Notes: generated by a model from the sequence alone, not told the origin. Numbered from the stretch's first letter, positions 17,372 to 26,911 are shown. The stretch is DNA of 64,000 nucleotides from Yoonia sp. F2084L (GCF_023015625.1 NZ_JALKAH010000004.1:62001-126000); one strand, 5' to 3'. A program made the numbers and translations.

Positions 17372-18643
17372 ATGAAGTATATGATGACCTATGACCTGAT
17401 GGAAAGCATGCGCAACACCAATCAGTGGTTGGGCGCAACTGCACATGCATTTGCGTCCTACCCGATGATGTCATGGGGCGCGAACCCTGGCATGGATTGG
17501 TTGAAGGCTTGGGGCGAAGTGACCGAGCGTACTTTTTCACGGATGGTGATGAAGCCCGACTGGAATATCCCACCGGTTACAGGCGAAAAGGGCAAAGACT
17601 ATCCTGTCGTCGTGGAAACAGTGGTTGAGAAACCGTTCGGTGATCTGATCCACTTCACGATGCCGGGCCGCAAACCCAGTAAGCGCCGTGTGATGCTGGT
17701 GGCCCCGATGTCGGGTCACTATGCCACACTGCTGCGCAAGACAGTCATCAGCCTTCTGCCCGATGCGGACGTGTACATCACCGATTGGCACAATGCCCGT
17801 GATATCCCTGTCAGTGCCGGTAAATTCGATATTGAGGATTACACCCTCTACCTGATGGACTTCATGCGCACGCTTGGCTCCGACATCCATGTGATCGCCG
17901 TATGCCAGCCTGTGCCACTTGCATTGGCAGCAACAGCCTATCTGGCCGAGCTTGATCCGGATGCGCAGCCACGTTCATTGACCTTGATCGGTGGTCCTGT
18001 TGACCCCGAAGCGAACCATACCGAAGTCACCGACTTTGGCCGTTCCGTTACCATGGGTCAGTTGGAAGAAACCATGATCCAGCGGGTTGGTTTCAAGTAT
18101 TCTGGCGTGGGGCGCATGGTTTATCCGGGTCTGTTGCAACTGGCCTCTTTCATATCAATGAACGCAGAGACGCACAGCAATGCCTTCCGCGATGAAATCA
18201 TCCGCGTCGCTAAAGGTGAAGCGTCAGAGCATGACCGCCACAATGATTTCTACGACGAATACCTTGCCGTAATGGACATGACGGCAGAGTTTTACCTGTC
18301 CACGGTTGAGCGTATTTTCAAAGGCCGTGAGATTGCACAAAATGAATTCATGGTCGCAGGCCATAAGGTTGATATGGGCAAGATCACAACGGTTGCCGTC
18401 AAAATCGTCGAAGGCGAAGAAGATGACATCTCGGCCCCCGGCCAATGCCTTGCGGCACTGGATTTGCTGACCGGCTTGCCCGATGAGAAGAAGGCGTCTC
18501 ATCTTGAGCCGGGCGCAGGGCACTACGGTATCTTTGCTGGCCGCAGCTGGCGCAACAATATCCGGCCATTGGTTCTGGATTTCATTGACGCGAATTCTGA
18601 TGCGCCCAAGCGCAAATCAGCCAAAGTTGTCAGTATTAAGTAA
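17372..18643 (+). CDS. phaZ: Intracellular polyhydroxyalkanoate depolymerase
   Basis: PhaZ releases 3-hydroxybutyrate from stored granules. The 423 residues begin MKYMMTYDLMESMRNTNQWLG, the usual N-terminus, with a CGGAGA ribosome site; an in-frame start 18 codons earlier would overlap the PhaR box. The lipase-like box of this depolymerase class is VCQPVP with nucleophile Cys178, and the C-terminal GAGHYGIFAG holds the catalytic His. RVMLVAPMSGHYATLLRKTV supplies the oxyanion region. Divergent from phaC, it allows opposed control of synthesis and breakdown. Confidence 0.95.
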   Translation: MKYMMTYDLMESMRNTNQWLGATAHAFASYPMMSWGANPGMDWLKAWGEVTERTFSRMVMKPDWNIPPVTGEKGKDYPVVVETVVEKPFGDLIHFTMPGRKPSKRRVMLVAPMSGHYATLLRKTVISLLPDADVYITDWHNARDIPVSAGKFDIEDYTLYLMDFMRTLGSDIHVIAVCQPVPLALAATAYLAELDPDAQPRSLTLIGGPVDPEANHTEVTDFGRSVTMGQLEETMIQRVGFKYSGVGRMVYPGLLQLASFISMNAETHSNAFRDEIIRVAKGEASEHDRHNDFYDEYLAVMDMTAEFYLSTVERIFKGREIAQNEFMVAGHKVDMGKITTVAVKIVEGEEDDISAPGQCLAALDLLTGLPDEKKASHLEPGAGHYGIFAGRSWRNNIRPLVLDFIDANSDAPKRKSAKVVSIK

Positions 18644-18645
18644 CC

Positions 18646-19362
18646 TCAGGGCCGCAGCATCAGCGGCTGCGCCATCCAACGCTCGAGCGCATCCGTGGTT
18701 GCATCTGGTGCTTCCAGCGTGGGCAGATACCCTGCCCCTTCGATGATTTCGAGTTGTGCATAAGGGATGAGTTCGGCCAAGAACTCGTGCCTTTTCAGGT
18801 GATACTGCCCGTCATGGCGACCGCAAATGACAGCGACAGGTTGCTGGACCTGACGCAAAGTGGCCTGCTGATCCTTGCGCCGCTGCATCGCGCGGGCCTG
18901 TTTGACGTAGACATCTGGCCCCATATCGCGCCCCATCTCGGTCAATTGCCTGACAAGATCAACCTTGTCCGTCGAGGGGGCCATCCAAGTCGAGTTGATT
19001 TCATGCTGCAACACGTCATCCCAGCGCCCTGCACGCGCGGCAATGATATGCGGCTCACGCGCGGCAGCGGCTTCAGGTGTGTCTGCTTGCGGGCTTGTGC
19101 TGAGCAAGGCAATGCGCGTGATCCGCTCAGGCGCGCGGCGCAGCAGTTCCATCGCGACCATGCCGCCCATCCCCATGCCGCACAGCGCGAACTTGGACGG
19201 CGACCATGAAAGTATTTGACTGGCGATTTCTTCAATCCGCTCGCCGCAAGTCGGCGGTGCGACCATCACGGCATGCGCACGCGACAAAACCTGCATCTGC
19301 GGCGCAAAAATGCGTGCGTCAGATAGCATCGGCGGGATCATTACCAGCGTTTCACGCGGCAT
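18646..19362 (-). CDS. Alpha/beta-hydrolase-fold protein with degenerate catalytic triad
   Basis: The 238 residues follow the alpha/beta hydrolase fold. The nucleophile elbow, normally G-x-S-x-G, reads CGMGMGG with Gly64 at the Ser position, and the loop that normally holds the His reads GAGYLPTLEAP with Tyr212. The acid region CGRHDG (Asp184) is kept. Two of three triad residues are therefore missing while the fold motifs are intact, pointing to a non-hydrolytic protein or altered chemistry. Its stop is 2 bp from that of phaZ. The reading frame is undamaged, so this is not a recent pseudogene. Confidence 0.8.
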   Translation of the reverse strand: MPRETLVMIPPMLSDARIFAPQMQVLSRAHAVMVAPPTCGERIEEIASQILSWSPSKFALCGMGMGGMVAMELLRRAPERITRIALLSTSPQADTPEAAAAREPHIIAARAGRWDDVLQHEINSTWMAPSTDKVDLVRQLTEMGRDMGPDVYVKQARAMQRRKDQQATLRQVQQPVAVICGRHDGQYHLKRHEFLAELIPYAQLEIIEGAGYLPTLEAPDATTDALERWMAQPLMLRP

Positions 19363-19442
19363 GGCGGGGTGGCCCTATCAAACTGCTCAACCTTTTGGGT
19401 TTTTTCTTAGTTTGACGCGGAATAGGCGCTGCCGCAAGTGTT

Positions 19443-20309
19443 TCAGCGGGCAGGCAGCCCACGCAACCAAGCTAAAATCTGCCGAGCCAGTGGCGCGTTT
19501 TGGCCCGGCGAAAAGATATCACCGGCCATGACATGCCCCATTGCGTCGTCATCCGGCGTCTGCTCGATCTTAATTTGCTCTGTAGCGGCACCCCAACGTG
19601 CGATGACTTTTTGGGTGTCTTCGGGGTGCACCACCTGATCGGCCTCGTTGAAACAGAACAATGCTGGCGTGCTGATCAATGTTAAATCCGCCCCACGCAC
19701 GGCCCGTACTGCATCAGCCATGACATGCACGGCGTCGGTCGGATATTTGACTGTCCAATAGGCTGCGTGTGCTTGGTTGATTGGCTCAAACGACCGCGAA
19801 CGCCCTGCGATGTATTTTGACCAATGCCGCGATCCGGGTAGATCAAGCAAGGTTTGCACAGCCCGGTGCCTCAGTCCGAAATTCGGCGAGACGTGGATCA
19901 TGACTTTGGCCTTTGCCCCCTCAGCCAAGGCCAGCGTCGCCAAGGTGCAGCCGGTTGAACACCCCATGATGATCACTTCATCGCCCAGCGTTTCAGCGAT
20001 CACAATCGCCTCTGCCACGTCCCGCCGCCAATCCGAAAGCGTGGCTTTGCCCATGGCATCACCATCCTGCCCGTGCCCGGTCAGCCGCGTGAAGTGGATG
20101 TTCGCGCCAAGCTCTTTTGCCACCAGATCAGGTAAAGGCCGCAGTTCTTCTCCCGTGGCTGAAAACCCGTGGATATACAGCAAGCATATAGGCGTCTTGG
20201 TGGCAGGCGCACCAGCCCAGACGATCCGCTTTTCGCAGCCTTCGCGCAGGTGTGGCACCTGCGCTTCGGCTGCGGCAAGGGCCGCTTCTATGTCGGCCAA
20301 ATCATGCAA
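19443..20309 (-). CDS. Alpha/beta hydrolase (carboxylesterase-like)
   Basis: A 288-residue hydrolase with the oxyanion segment LLYIHGFSATGEEL (near 44), the elbow GCSTGCTLA with Ser118, an acid region FNEADQVVHPE and a C-terminal AMGHVMAGDIF with the His. FRLTGHGQDGDAMGKATLSDWRRDV resembles the monoglyceride lipase/esterase type with a small lid. The start is taken as TTG 20309, overlapping the transporter stop by 8 nt; no clear ribosome site is present, so a later start is possible. Linked to a GPH symporter, it may hydrolyse an imported ester, but no substrate can be named. Confidence 0.78.
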   Translation of the reverse strand: MHDLADIEAALAAAEAQVPHLREGCEKRIVWAGAPATKTPICLLYIHGFSATGEELRPLPDLVAKELGANIHFTRLTGHGQDGDAMGKATLSDWRRDVAEAIVIAETLGDEVIIMGCSTGCTLATLALAEGAKAKVMIHVSPNFGLRHRAVQTLLDLPGSRHWSKYIAGRSRSFEPINQAHAAYWTVKYPTDAVHVMADAVRAVRGADLTLISTPALFCFNEADQVVHPEDTQKVIARWGAATEQIKIEQTPDDDAMGHVMAGDIFSPGQNAPLARQILAWLRGLPAR

Positions 20310-21639
20310 GGGCGCGCCGTGCCATTGGGCGGTAGATCAAGGCCAGCGCAAGGATCGCAACCACCAGAATGCCCGCCGGGATCAGTGTGATCGACATCTG
20401 CAAGGTGCCCAGTGCCGCATCTGATTGCGCAACCACCCCATTTGTTGTTTCCTGCCAGCCCGCTGCCGCCAGCGTCAGGCCCAGCACCGCCGGGGCTACC
20501 GCATTCGCCAGCTTTTGACCAAAAAGCCAGATCGCCGAGAACGCCCCTTCGATGGCGATGCCCGTTTCGCGCCGGGTCACATCCATCAGATCCGGGTAAA
20601 TCGCCCAAGGGATTTGCTGATAGGCCCCGTTGGTCATGCCTGCCAGCACGAACATACCAGCAATCGCAGTGACATTCACAGAAGGTAGCATCGTGTAGAG
20701 TGCGTAAAGCAGGACAACATAGAGGCAAAGCCCCAAGATCAGCGCACCAACCTTGCCCAACCGATTGGATAGCAGCACCCAGACAGCCTGGCTCAGGATT
20801 GAACCGACAACAAAGGTGGCGAACATCAGACTAAGCGTGGACAGAGCCGCAGCAGCGCCAGACAGCATCGTGTCGCCGCTATCAATGATCAGATAAAGCG
20901 CAGCAAATGGCAGGCCTGCCGTGATCATCGCAATCGCCAATGTCATCACTCCGTAGATCAGGACCAGCACCACGAAAGCCTTGTTTGAGAAAACCAATCC
21001 AAACATACCAGACAGGCTGACCGTTGCGGGCTGTTCAATGCGCGGTGCATTGCGGATGGACCAAAGCGACAGCCACACCGCCCCGACCATCAAAGGTGTC
21101 ACGATCAAAGCTGCCATTGCATAGCCCATTGATCCCGCCAAGCCGGGCAACACCGCACCACCGATCAGGATACCAATGCTGGCAAATGCCATGCGAAACC
21201 CCGTCATCGCGGACCGTTCTTTGGGATCTTGCGTGATCTCACCCGATTGTGCGCCATAGGGGATCGCCACCATTGTAAAGCCAATCGTCGCCATCACAAA
21301 GAATGCCACCACCCACGCAAGGTTCGCATTCATCCCCATCCCCGGCGGCACAGAAAACAGGCCGACCATTCCGGCCGACATGACCAGCACGCCCAGAAAC
21401 ATCCACGGCGCACGGCGGCCATAGCGACTTTGCGTGCGGTCGCTAAAGTAGCCAATCAGCGGGTCGGTGATCATGTCAAAGATCAGGACAGCAGTGGTCA
21501 CGAAACCCGCAATCGCGACAGGCACACCCAGAAACGCTGTCATATACGTCAGGATCAGCAGTTGTTTGACGATGACAAAGACAACAATGCCCATGTCGGC
21601 CAGACCCCAGCCTGCCTTTTGCCCCAATGATAATGCCAT
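20302..21639 (-). CDS. Major facilitator transporter of the GPH cation symporter type
   Basis: This 445-residue transporter has twelve predicted membrane segments. The opening LGQKAGWGLADMGIVVF, then FDMITDPLIGYFSDRTQSRYGRRAPWM in the first cytoplasmic loop, are characteristic of glycoside-pentoside-hexuronide:cation symporters. Substrates in the family range from sugars to small carboxylates and cannot be set here. It starts at ATG 21639 and overlaps the downstream esterase gene by 8 nt, suggesting coupled translation and a shared substrate. Confidence 0.85.
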   Translation of the reverse strand: MALSLGQKAGWGLADMGIVVFVIVKQLLILTYMTAFLGVPVAIAGFVTTAVLIFDMITDPLIGYFSDRTQSRYGRRAPWMFLGVLVMSAGMVGLFSVPPGMGMNANLAWVVAFFVMATIGFTMVAIPYGAQSGEITQDPKERSAMTGFRMAFASIGILIGGAVLPGLAGSMGYAMAALIVTPLMVGAVWLSLWSIRNAPRIEQPATVSLSGMFGLVFSNKAFVVLVLIYGVMTLAIAMITAGLPFAALYLIIDSGDTMLSGAAAALSTLSLMFATFVVGSILSQAVWVLLSNRLGKVGALILGLCLYVVLLYALYTMLPSVNVTAIAGMFVLAGMTNGAYQQIPWAIYPDLMDVTRRETGIAIEGAFSAIWLFGQKLANAVAPAVLGLTLAAAGWQETTNGVVAQSDAALGTLQMSITLIPAGILVVAILALALIYRPMARRALA

Positions 21640-21728
21640 GCGCGTCCCCTCCCAAGGATTTCGGGCACCCTAATCAGGCGCGCAGGTGATCCCAAAGGGA
21701 AACGTGGCGTCAGACCGTAAGGTGGGTT

Positions 21729-22484
21729 TCAACCCACCCGCCCCAGTACATCCTCGACAGCACTCACAATCAGGTCGAGGCAATTGTCATCCGAAAAACG
21801 ATGATCTGCACCATCAACCAGCGTCAGGCGCATGTCAGGGCTTTCCGCGTGCTCTAACAGCCGCAATGCCACAGACATTTTCACATCAACATCCGCCGTC
21901 CCCTGCAATGACCGCACCGGAAAAGGCAACGGCAGCGGGTCACGCAGTACCAGTCGTTCACGCCCTTCTTCGATCAGGCGCCGGGTGATGATGTAGGGTT
22001 CGCCATAGTCCGACGGCAAGGCGACCTGCCCTGCCATCAACTCCTGTTTTTGTGCATCCGAAAAACCCGCCCACATGCTGTCTTCGGTGAAATCCGGAGC
22101 GGCGGCGATGGTGACCATACCGGCGATGCGTTCCGGCATAGCGCGCGCCACCAGCAGGGAAATCCAGCCACCCATGCTGGAGCCGACCAAGACCACCTTT
22201 CCAGCCAGCAGCCCGATCGCTGCACATGCGTCTTCAAACCAATCGCCGATGCAGCCATCAGTAAAAACCTCGCCGCTTTCGCCGTGACCGGAGTAATCAA
22301 ACCGCAGAAAGGCCCGCCCCGAATCGCGTGCCCATTTTTCCAGATACACGGCCTTGGTACCGCCCATATCGGACTTGAAGCCGCCCAAAAACACAACCGC
22401 AGGGCCGGTACCATCGGTCAAATGATAGGCAATCCTACGCCCCTGCGGCGTGACAAAAGACGGGGTTTCACTATTGTTTTCCAT
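21729..22484 (-). CDS. Alpha/beta hydrolase (ABHD10-like thioesterase type)
   Basis: A 251-residue serine hydrolase with the elbow VGSSMGGW (Ser103) and a late DGADHRFSDDNC holding the His. The pattern AVVFLGGFKSDMGGTKAVYLEKWA and FLRFDYSGHGESGE is that of bacterial relatives of mammalian ABHD10, an acyl-protein thioesterase and glucuronide esterase. It is divergent from the ArsR-type fusion gene, with a 91-bp shared regulatory gap. It is intact, unlike the degenerate hydrolase 3 kb away. Confidence 0.85.
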   Translation of the reverse strand: MENNSETPSFVTPQGRRIAYHLTDGTGPAVVFLGGFKSDMGGTKAVYLEKWARDSGRAFLRFDYSGHGESGEVFTDGCIGDWFEDACAAIGLLAGKVVLVGSSMGGWISLLVARAMPERIAGMVTIAAAPDFTEDSMWAGFSDAQKQELMAGQVALPSDYGEPYIITRRLIEEGRERLVLRDPLPLPFPVRSLQGTADVDVKMSVALRLLEHAESPDMRLTLVDGADHRFSDDNCLDLIVSAVEDVLGRVG

Positions 22485-22529
22485 GCACTTACAGCATCAC
22501 AACGATCCGTTCGCTGCAAGTATTTTTAA

Positions 22530-22550
22530 GTGACTCTATTGTCACGTGAC
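22530..22550. promoter_or_regulatory. Candidate operator of the ArsR-type regulator
   Basis: GTGAC-TCTATT-GTCAC is followed directly by GTGAC, so three copies of GTGAC/GTCAC lie within 21 bp and the last ten bases (GTCACGTGAC) form a palindrome. The site is in the gap between the divergent hydrolase and the ArsR-SRPBCC gene, 26 bp before the latter's ATG, where an autorepressor would bind. Confidence 0.5.
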
Positions 22551-22575
22551 TATTTAGTAACCTATAAGGTTTCCG

Positions 22576-23319
22576 ATGGATGCGATTTTCAAAGCCCTCA
22601 ACGACCCCGCCCGGCGCGACCTGCTTGACAGTTTGCGCCAACGCGACGGCCAATCCCTCAGCGACCTTGAAGAGGTGCTGGAGATGTCCCGTTTTGGCGT
22701 GATGAAGCATCTGAAGGTCCTCGAAGAGGCCAATCTGATCGTCACCCGCAAGGATGGCCGGTTCAAATACCACTACCTGAATGCCCTGCCTTTGCAGGAC
22801 GTGATGGACAGATGGGCCGCCCCTTTTTTGCAACGCCAAGCGCGCGCAGTGACTGAATTGAAAGCGAAGCTAGAGAGAGACACCGCTATGGGAAAACCTG
22901 ATTTCATGATGCAAACATTCATCCGCTGCAGCCAGGATGCGCTGTGGGCGGCCTTGACCGAGGCCGACCAGATGGCCGCCTACCACTTTGCCTGCAACGT
23001 GGTTGAAGGAAACGCTGCGGTTGGCGAAGATATCGCCTTTATCCGCCCCGACGGCAGTGCGATGCTCAAGCAAACAACAACGGCGCTGGACCCAAAAAGC
23101 CGGATCGCAATGACTTTTGATCCGCTGTTTATGGGCCCCGACGCGCCATCCAGTCACATGGTCTATCTGATCGAACCGCAAGGCGAGCAATGCAAGCTAA
23201 CGATTGAGCATTACGACATGGCCCCCGGTCAGGAAGGTTTCGCCGAAGGCTGGGCCCGTCTGGCGTCATCGCTCAAAAGCTATCTGGAAACCGGTACCGC
23301 ACTCAAAGCGGCGATGTAA
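22576..23319 (+). CDS. ArsR-type HTH fused to an SRPBCC (AHSA1-like) domain
   Basis: This 247-residue protein joins two domains. Residues 1-85 are an ArsR-type winged helix (IFKALNDPARRDLLDSLRQ, then LEMSRFGVMKHLKVLEEANLIVTRKDGRFKYHYLN). From about residue 100 a ligand-binding SRPBCC domain follows (QTFIRCSQDALWAALTEADQMAAYHF to EGWARLASSLKSYLETG). The metal-binding Cys pair of arsenic sensors is absent, so it probably senses a hydrophobic small molecule. The MAPEG gene starts 11 bp downstream, and the divergent hydrolase shares its promoter gap. Confidence 0.85.
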   Translation: MDAIFKALNDPARRDLLDSLRQRDGQSLSDLEEVLEMSRFGVMKHLKVLEEANLIVTRKDGRFKYHYLNALPLQDVMDRWAAPFLQRQARAVTELKAKLERDTAMGKPDFMMQTFIRCSQDALWAALTEADQMAAYHFACNVVEGNAAVGEDIAFIRPDGSAMLKQTTTALDPKSRIAMTFDPLFMGPDAPSSHMVYLIEPQGEQCKLTIEHYDMAPGQEGFAEGWARLASSLKSYLETGTALKAAM

Positions 23320-23330
23320 GGAGAGTGATC

Positions 23331-23762
23331 ATGGAAAGCTTCCCAACCGAACTGGGCATTCTGACGTGCTTTGCCATTCTCGCGGCCTCGCTGTGGATAC
23401 CATACATTGTCGGCGTGAACACCGCACCCGAAGGGTCGCTGCCCGCCGATGCACCTGACGGGTTCACCCGCATCCCCAACCCGCGCCTGCACCGCCCGTG
23501 GGTGCAACGGGCCTACCGCGCGCACCTGAACATGCTGGAACAACTGGTGCCATTTGCAATGCTGGTGCTGATCCTTGACCGGGTCGATGGGTTTACCGCT
23601 TTGACCTACTGGACGGCTATCGCCTTTTTCTGGCTGCGGGTCGCCCACGCGGTAGGCTACATAACAGGCACAGCAGGTTTCCCACTGCGCCCGATCATTT
23701 TTACCGCCGGATGGGTGTGCTGCCTGATCATGGCCTATGCAGTCTTCGCAGCCCGCTTCTGA
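23331..23762 (+). CDS. MAPEG family membrane protein
   Basis: A 143-residue protein with four membrane segments and the MAPEG pattern NPRLHRPWVQRAYRAHLNMLEQLVPFAMLVLI, where Arg-x-x-Asn-x-x-Glu is the conserved polar helix. MAPEG proteins include membrane glutathione transferases and eicosanoid enzymes; bacterial members are often of unknown substrate. Start at ATG 23331 after AAGGAG (a GTG two codons earlier is in frame). It follows the ArsR-SRPBCC gene by 11 bp and is probably under its control. Confidence 0.85.
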   Translation: MESFPTELGILTCFAILAASLWIPYIVGVNTAPEGSLPADAPDGFTRIPNPRLHRPWVQRAYRAHLNMLEQLVPFAMLVLILDRVDGFTALTYWTAIAFFWLRVAHAVGYITGTAGFPLRPIIFTAGWVCCLIMAYAVFAARF

Positions 23763-23765
23763 AAC

Positions 23766-23800
23766 AAAAATGCACACAGCTCTCGCGCGCTGTGTGCATC
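23766..23800 (-). terminator. Intrinsic terminator, mainly for the minus strand
   Basis: A perfect 11-bp stem, ATGCACACAGC with GCTGTGTGCAT, closes an 8-nt loop. On the minus strand it runs into TTTTTGTTT, a good terminator for the 81-residue protein gene. On the plus strand, after the MAPEG gene, the T tract is weak. Confidence 0.8.
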
Positions 23801-23825
23801 TTAATGGGGTCGCTGGCGCGCAGTC

Positions 23826-24071
23826 TTAGCCGCCGACGTAGACCGCCTTTTTGGGGCGATAAAAGATCTTCTGGTCGTGCAAACGACCCAACAGTTCTTC
23901 GTTCTGGCGCTGATCACGCTCAATCACGCGGATCGATTCCAGATGCGCGGGGTTTTCTTCGCTCAATGCCAAACGCATGCTGGACAACTCGCGACCGCGG
24001 GCGCGCAGCGCCTCTTCAATCATGCTGACGTCATTAATGCTCAGATCAAACTTGCGATTGTAGCTTGGCAT
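23826..24071 (-). CDS. Small conserved protein, function unknown
   Basis: An 81-residue charged, helical protein: FDLSINDVSMIEEALRARGRELSSMRLALSEE followed by HLESIRVIERDQRQNEELLGRLHDQKIFYRPKK. Heptad-like spacing of Leu/Ile suggests two antiparallel helices or a short coiled coil. It has no signal peptide or membrane segment. Codon use matches the neighbours and a clean terminator follows, so it looks like a real gene. I do not recognise a functional family. Confidence 0.65.
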   Translation of the reverse strand: MPSYNRKFDLSINDVSMIEEALRARGRELSSMRLALSEENPAHLESIRVIERDQRQNEELLGRLHDQKIFYRPKKAVYVGG

Positions 24072-24173
24072 AAGTCATCCCCTATATCTGGGTTTCGCAT
24101 TGGAAACACTGTCGCTTTTATAGGGTCAGGTGTCGCAGTCAACGTATATCTGGGTATACGAAGCGGCGCTGAA

Positions 24174-24749
24174 CTATTGCTCGGTGTATATCGCACCCTG
24201 AACCGCGATTGCGCCACCGCCAGTCGGCGTGGCCGTACCCGATACCACACCTGAGAAAAACTCGACATTCGGCCCGGAAAAGTTGCCCGCGAGCCCGGTG
24301 TCAATGTCCATCGCACCCGCTGCAAATGTCACATTGCCAGTCACGTTGCCCGCAACAAAGTTACCCAAAAGATCAACAACAACACCGTTTTCGATAGAGA
24401 CCGTTCCCGCAGTTGCATTGCCAGACAGGTCATAGAAATTATCCGCGCCACCGGTCACCAAATCGGTGCCAAAATCGACATTCACCTGCGCCTGTCCAAT
24501 CACCCCATCCATGCTGCCGTCCTGCAAAAGCAAGGTCATTGCGCCGTCATAGGTGGCGTCACCTCTGTCGGGAATGGCACTCTCTGGGCTCACGCCAGCT
24601 AGAACAACCTTGTCGATGATATCCAGATTTGTGGCGTTCAGTTCGGCAAAGCTGAGCACGGGTGTCGGATCGGAGTCGCTATTTGACGTAACTTGGCACG
24701 CTGCGGTCGTAACAATGGCCAGACAGGAGATCAGTTTGGATGTGTCCAT
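24174..24749 (-). CDS. Surface lipoprotein with TbpB-like beta-barrel domain
   Basis: The 191-residue protein has a lipoprotein signal (ISCLAIVTTAAC, lipid anchor on Cys18). The mature part is a repeated beta pattern: DATYDGAMTLLLQDGS, IGQAQVNVDFGTDLVTG, NATAGTVSIENG, GNFVAGNVTGNVTF, FFSGVVSGTATPTGGGAIAVQG. This is the small-barrel type found in transferrin-binding protein B handles and related Slam-dependent lipoproteins. Start set at ATG 24749, where the signal peptide begins; the longer frame upstream is not plausible. No Slam-like exporter or TonB receptor is adjacent, so its ligand is unknown. Confidence 0.7.
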   Translation of the reverse strand: MDTSKLISCLAIVTTAACQVTSNSDSDPTPVLSFAELNATNLDIIDKVVLAGVSPESAIPDRGDATYDGAMTLLLQDGSMDGVIGQAQVNVDFGTDLVTGGADNFYDLSGNATAGTVSIENGVVVDLLGNFVAGNVTGNVTFAAGAMDIDTGLAGNFSGPNVEFFSGVVSGTATPTGGGAIAVQGAIYTEQ

Positions 24750-24939
24750 GAATTCGCTCTCAGTTGGTGAAAAAATTGGGGAACAAAGACCACTCGCACG
24801 TTCCGTACGATACATCGCGACACAGGCTTTGGAATCTACAAACTTGACAGTGTTTGCGCCACAGGCGAAACACCGCCAGACACATAACCCGCAACCGGGC
24901 GTTTTGTAGGCGCCAAACAGACGAGGAGCTTGCCCTAAG

Positions 24940-26886
24940 ATGGCACAGATTTCCCTGACATTCCCCGATGGCAACAGCCGCTCTTACGCCGCTGGCGTGA
25001 CAGCTGCGGCTGTGGCCGCCGATATTTCGTCATCCCTGCGTAAAAAGGCGATCAGTGCGACCGTGGACGGTCAGCACTGGGATTTGCAGTGGCCGATCGA
25101 GGCCGACAGCAGCATCGCCATCAACACCATGAAGGACGAAGAGCCCGCATTGGAGCTGGTCCGCCACGATCTGGCGCATATCATGGCGCGTGCAGTGCAA
25201 GAGATTTGGCCTGATACGCAAGTCACCATCGGCCCCGTCATCAAAGACGGCTGGTACTACGACTTTGACCGGAAAGAGCCGTTTACACCCGAAGATCTCG
25301 GCACCATCGAAAAGAAGATGAAAGAGATCATCAATAAGCGCGATGAGGTGCGGACCGAGATTTGGGACCGCGATGTTGCGATCCAGTATTACAAAGACCG
25401 GGGCGAGCCTTATAAGGTCGAGCTGATCGAAAGCATTCCAGGCGATGAACCGTTGCGCATGTATTGGCATGGCGACTGGCAGGACCTGTGCCGTGGTCCA
25501 CATTTGCAGCATACCGGTCAGGTCCCTGCCGATGGTTTCAAACTGATGTCGATTGCCGGCGCCTATTGGCGCGGCGACAGCGACCGCGCGATGTTGCAGC
25601 GGATTTATGGGTGCGCTTTCACCAACAAGGAAGGGCTGAAGGCGCACCTGCATATGCTGGAAGAAGCGGCCAAACGCGACCACCGCAAGCTGGGCCGTGA
25701 AATGGACCTGTTCCATATGCAGGAAGAAGCCCCCGGTCAGGTGTTCTGGCATCCGAATGGCTGGACGATCTATACAGAGCTGCAAGACTACGTCCGCCGT
25801 AAACAGCGGGCGGGCGACTATAAGGAGATCAACACACCACAGGTGGTTGATCGCAAGCTCTGGGAAGCCTCTGGTCACTGGGACAAGTATCAAGAACACA
25901 TGTTTGTCGTCGAAGTCGAAGAAGAACATGCCAAGGAAAAGGCGATCAATGCGCTGAAACCGATGAACTGCCCCTGCCATGTGCAGGTGTTTAATCAAGG
26001 GCTGAAGTCTTATCGTGATCTGCCCCTGCGTTTGGCCGAATTCGGATCATGTGCGCGATACGAGCCTTCGGGCGCTCTGCATGGGATCATGCGGGTGCGC
26101 GGCTTTACCCAAGATGATGGTCATATCTTCTGCACAGAAGAACAGATCGAGACAGAGTGCGCGCGCTTCATCAACTTTTTGGCGGACATCTATAAAGATC
26201 TTGGGTTCGAGAACTTTGAAATCGCCTTTGCGACACGGCCTGAAAAGCGTGTCGGTTCCGACGAAAGCTGGGATCACGTCGAAGGCGCGCTTGAGGCCGC
26301 TATCAAATCCACCGGACGCGATTTCAGGCTGGAACCGGGCGATGGCGCTTTCTATGGGCCGAAGCTTGATTTCTATCTGACCGATGCACTTGGGCGCACA
26401 TGGCAATGTGGCACGTTTCAGGTCGACCCGAACCTGCCCGAACGACTGGGGGCCACCTACATCGGACAAGATGGGGCCAAGCATCAGCCATACATGCTGC
26501 ACCGCGCGACTTTGGGATCGTTTGAGCGGTTCATTGGCATCCTGATCGAAGAACACGCAGGCAAGCTGCCGTTCTGGCTGGCCCCGCGTCAGGTCGTCGT
26601 CGCAACGATTGTGTCGGACGCTGATAACTACGCGCTGGAGGTTGTTGCGGCTCTCAAAGCGGCTGGCGTCCGGGCCGAGGCTGATCGGCGCAATGAAAAG
26701 ATCAACTTCAAGGTTCGCGAGCATTCGGTGGGCAAGGTCCCTGTGATTCTGGCCTTGGGCGCACGCGAGGTGGAAGAAGGTACTGTCACCGCGCGTCGTC
26801 TGGGTGAAAATAAAACATCTGTAACATCCCTTGCGGAAATTGTTGCAGAGCTGGGCAAAGCGGCCACGCCACCCGACCTTCTGTAA
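24940..26886 (+). CDS. thrS: Threonyl-tRNA synthetase
   Basis: The 648-residue synthetase is full length: TGS domain (1-64), editing domain with the HxxxH pair His76/His80 and CRGPH (Cys184, His188), then the class II catalytic core with [28 protein letters not shown] (zinc ligand Cys) and [16 protein letters not shown] (motif 3), and a C-terminal anticodon-binding domain. All editing-site residues that clear Ser-tRNAThr are present. It is monocistronic, divergent from the lipoprotein, and closed by a strong terminator. Confidence 0.98.
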   Translation: MAQISLTFPDGNSRSYAAGVTAAAVAADISSSLRKKAISATVDGQHWDLQWPIEADSSIAINTMKDEEPALELVRHDLAHIMARAVQEIWPDTQVTIGPVIKDGWYYDFDRKEPFTPEDLGTIEKKMKEIINKRDEVRTEIWDRDVAIQYYKDRGEPYKVELIESIPGDEPLRMYWHGDWQDLCRGPHLQHTGQVPADGFKLMSIAGAYWRGDSDRAMLQRIYGCAFTNKEGLKAHLHMLEEAAKRDHRKLGREMDLFHMQEEAPGQVFWHPNGWTIYTELQDYVRRKQRAGDYKEINTPQVVDRKLWEASGHWDKYQEHMFVVEVEEEHAKEKAINALKPMNCPCHVQVFNQGLKSYRDLPLRLAEFGSCARYEPSGALHGIMRVRGFTQDDGHIFCTEEQIETECARFINFLADIYKDLGFENFEIAFATRPEKRVGSDESWDHVEGALEAAIKSTGRDFRLEPGDGAFYGPKLDFYLTDALGRTWQCGTFQVDPNLPERLGATYIGQDGAKHQPYMLHRATLGSFERFIGILIEEHAGKLPFWLAPRQVVVATIVSDADNYALEVVAALKAAGVRAEADRRNEKINFKVREHSVGKVPVILALGAREVEEGTVTARRLGENKTSVTSLAEIVAELGKAATPPDLL

Positions 26887-26911
26887 CATTCCAGCGCTGG
26901 AACCTGTAACA

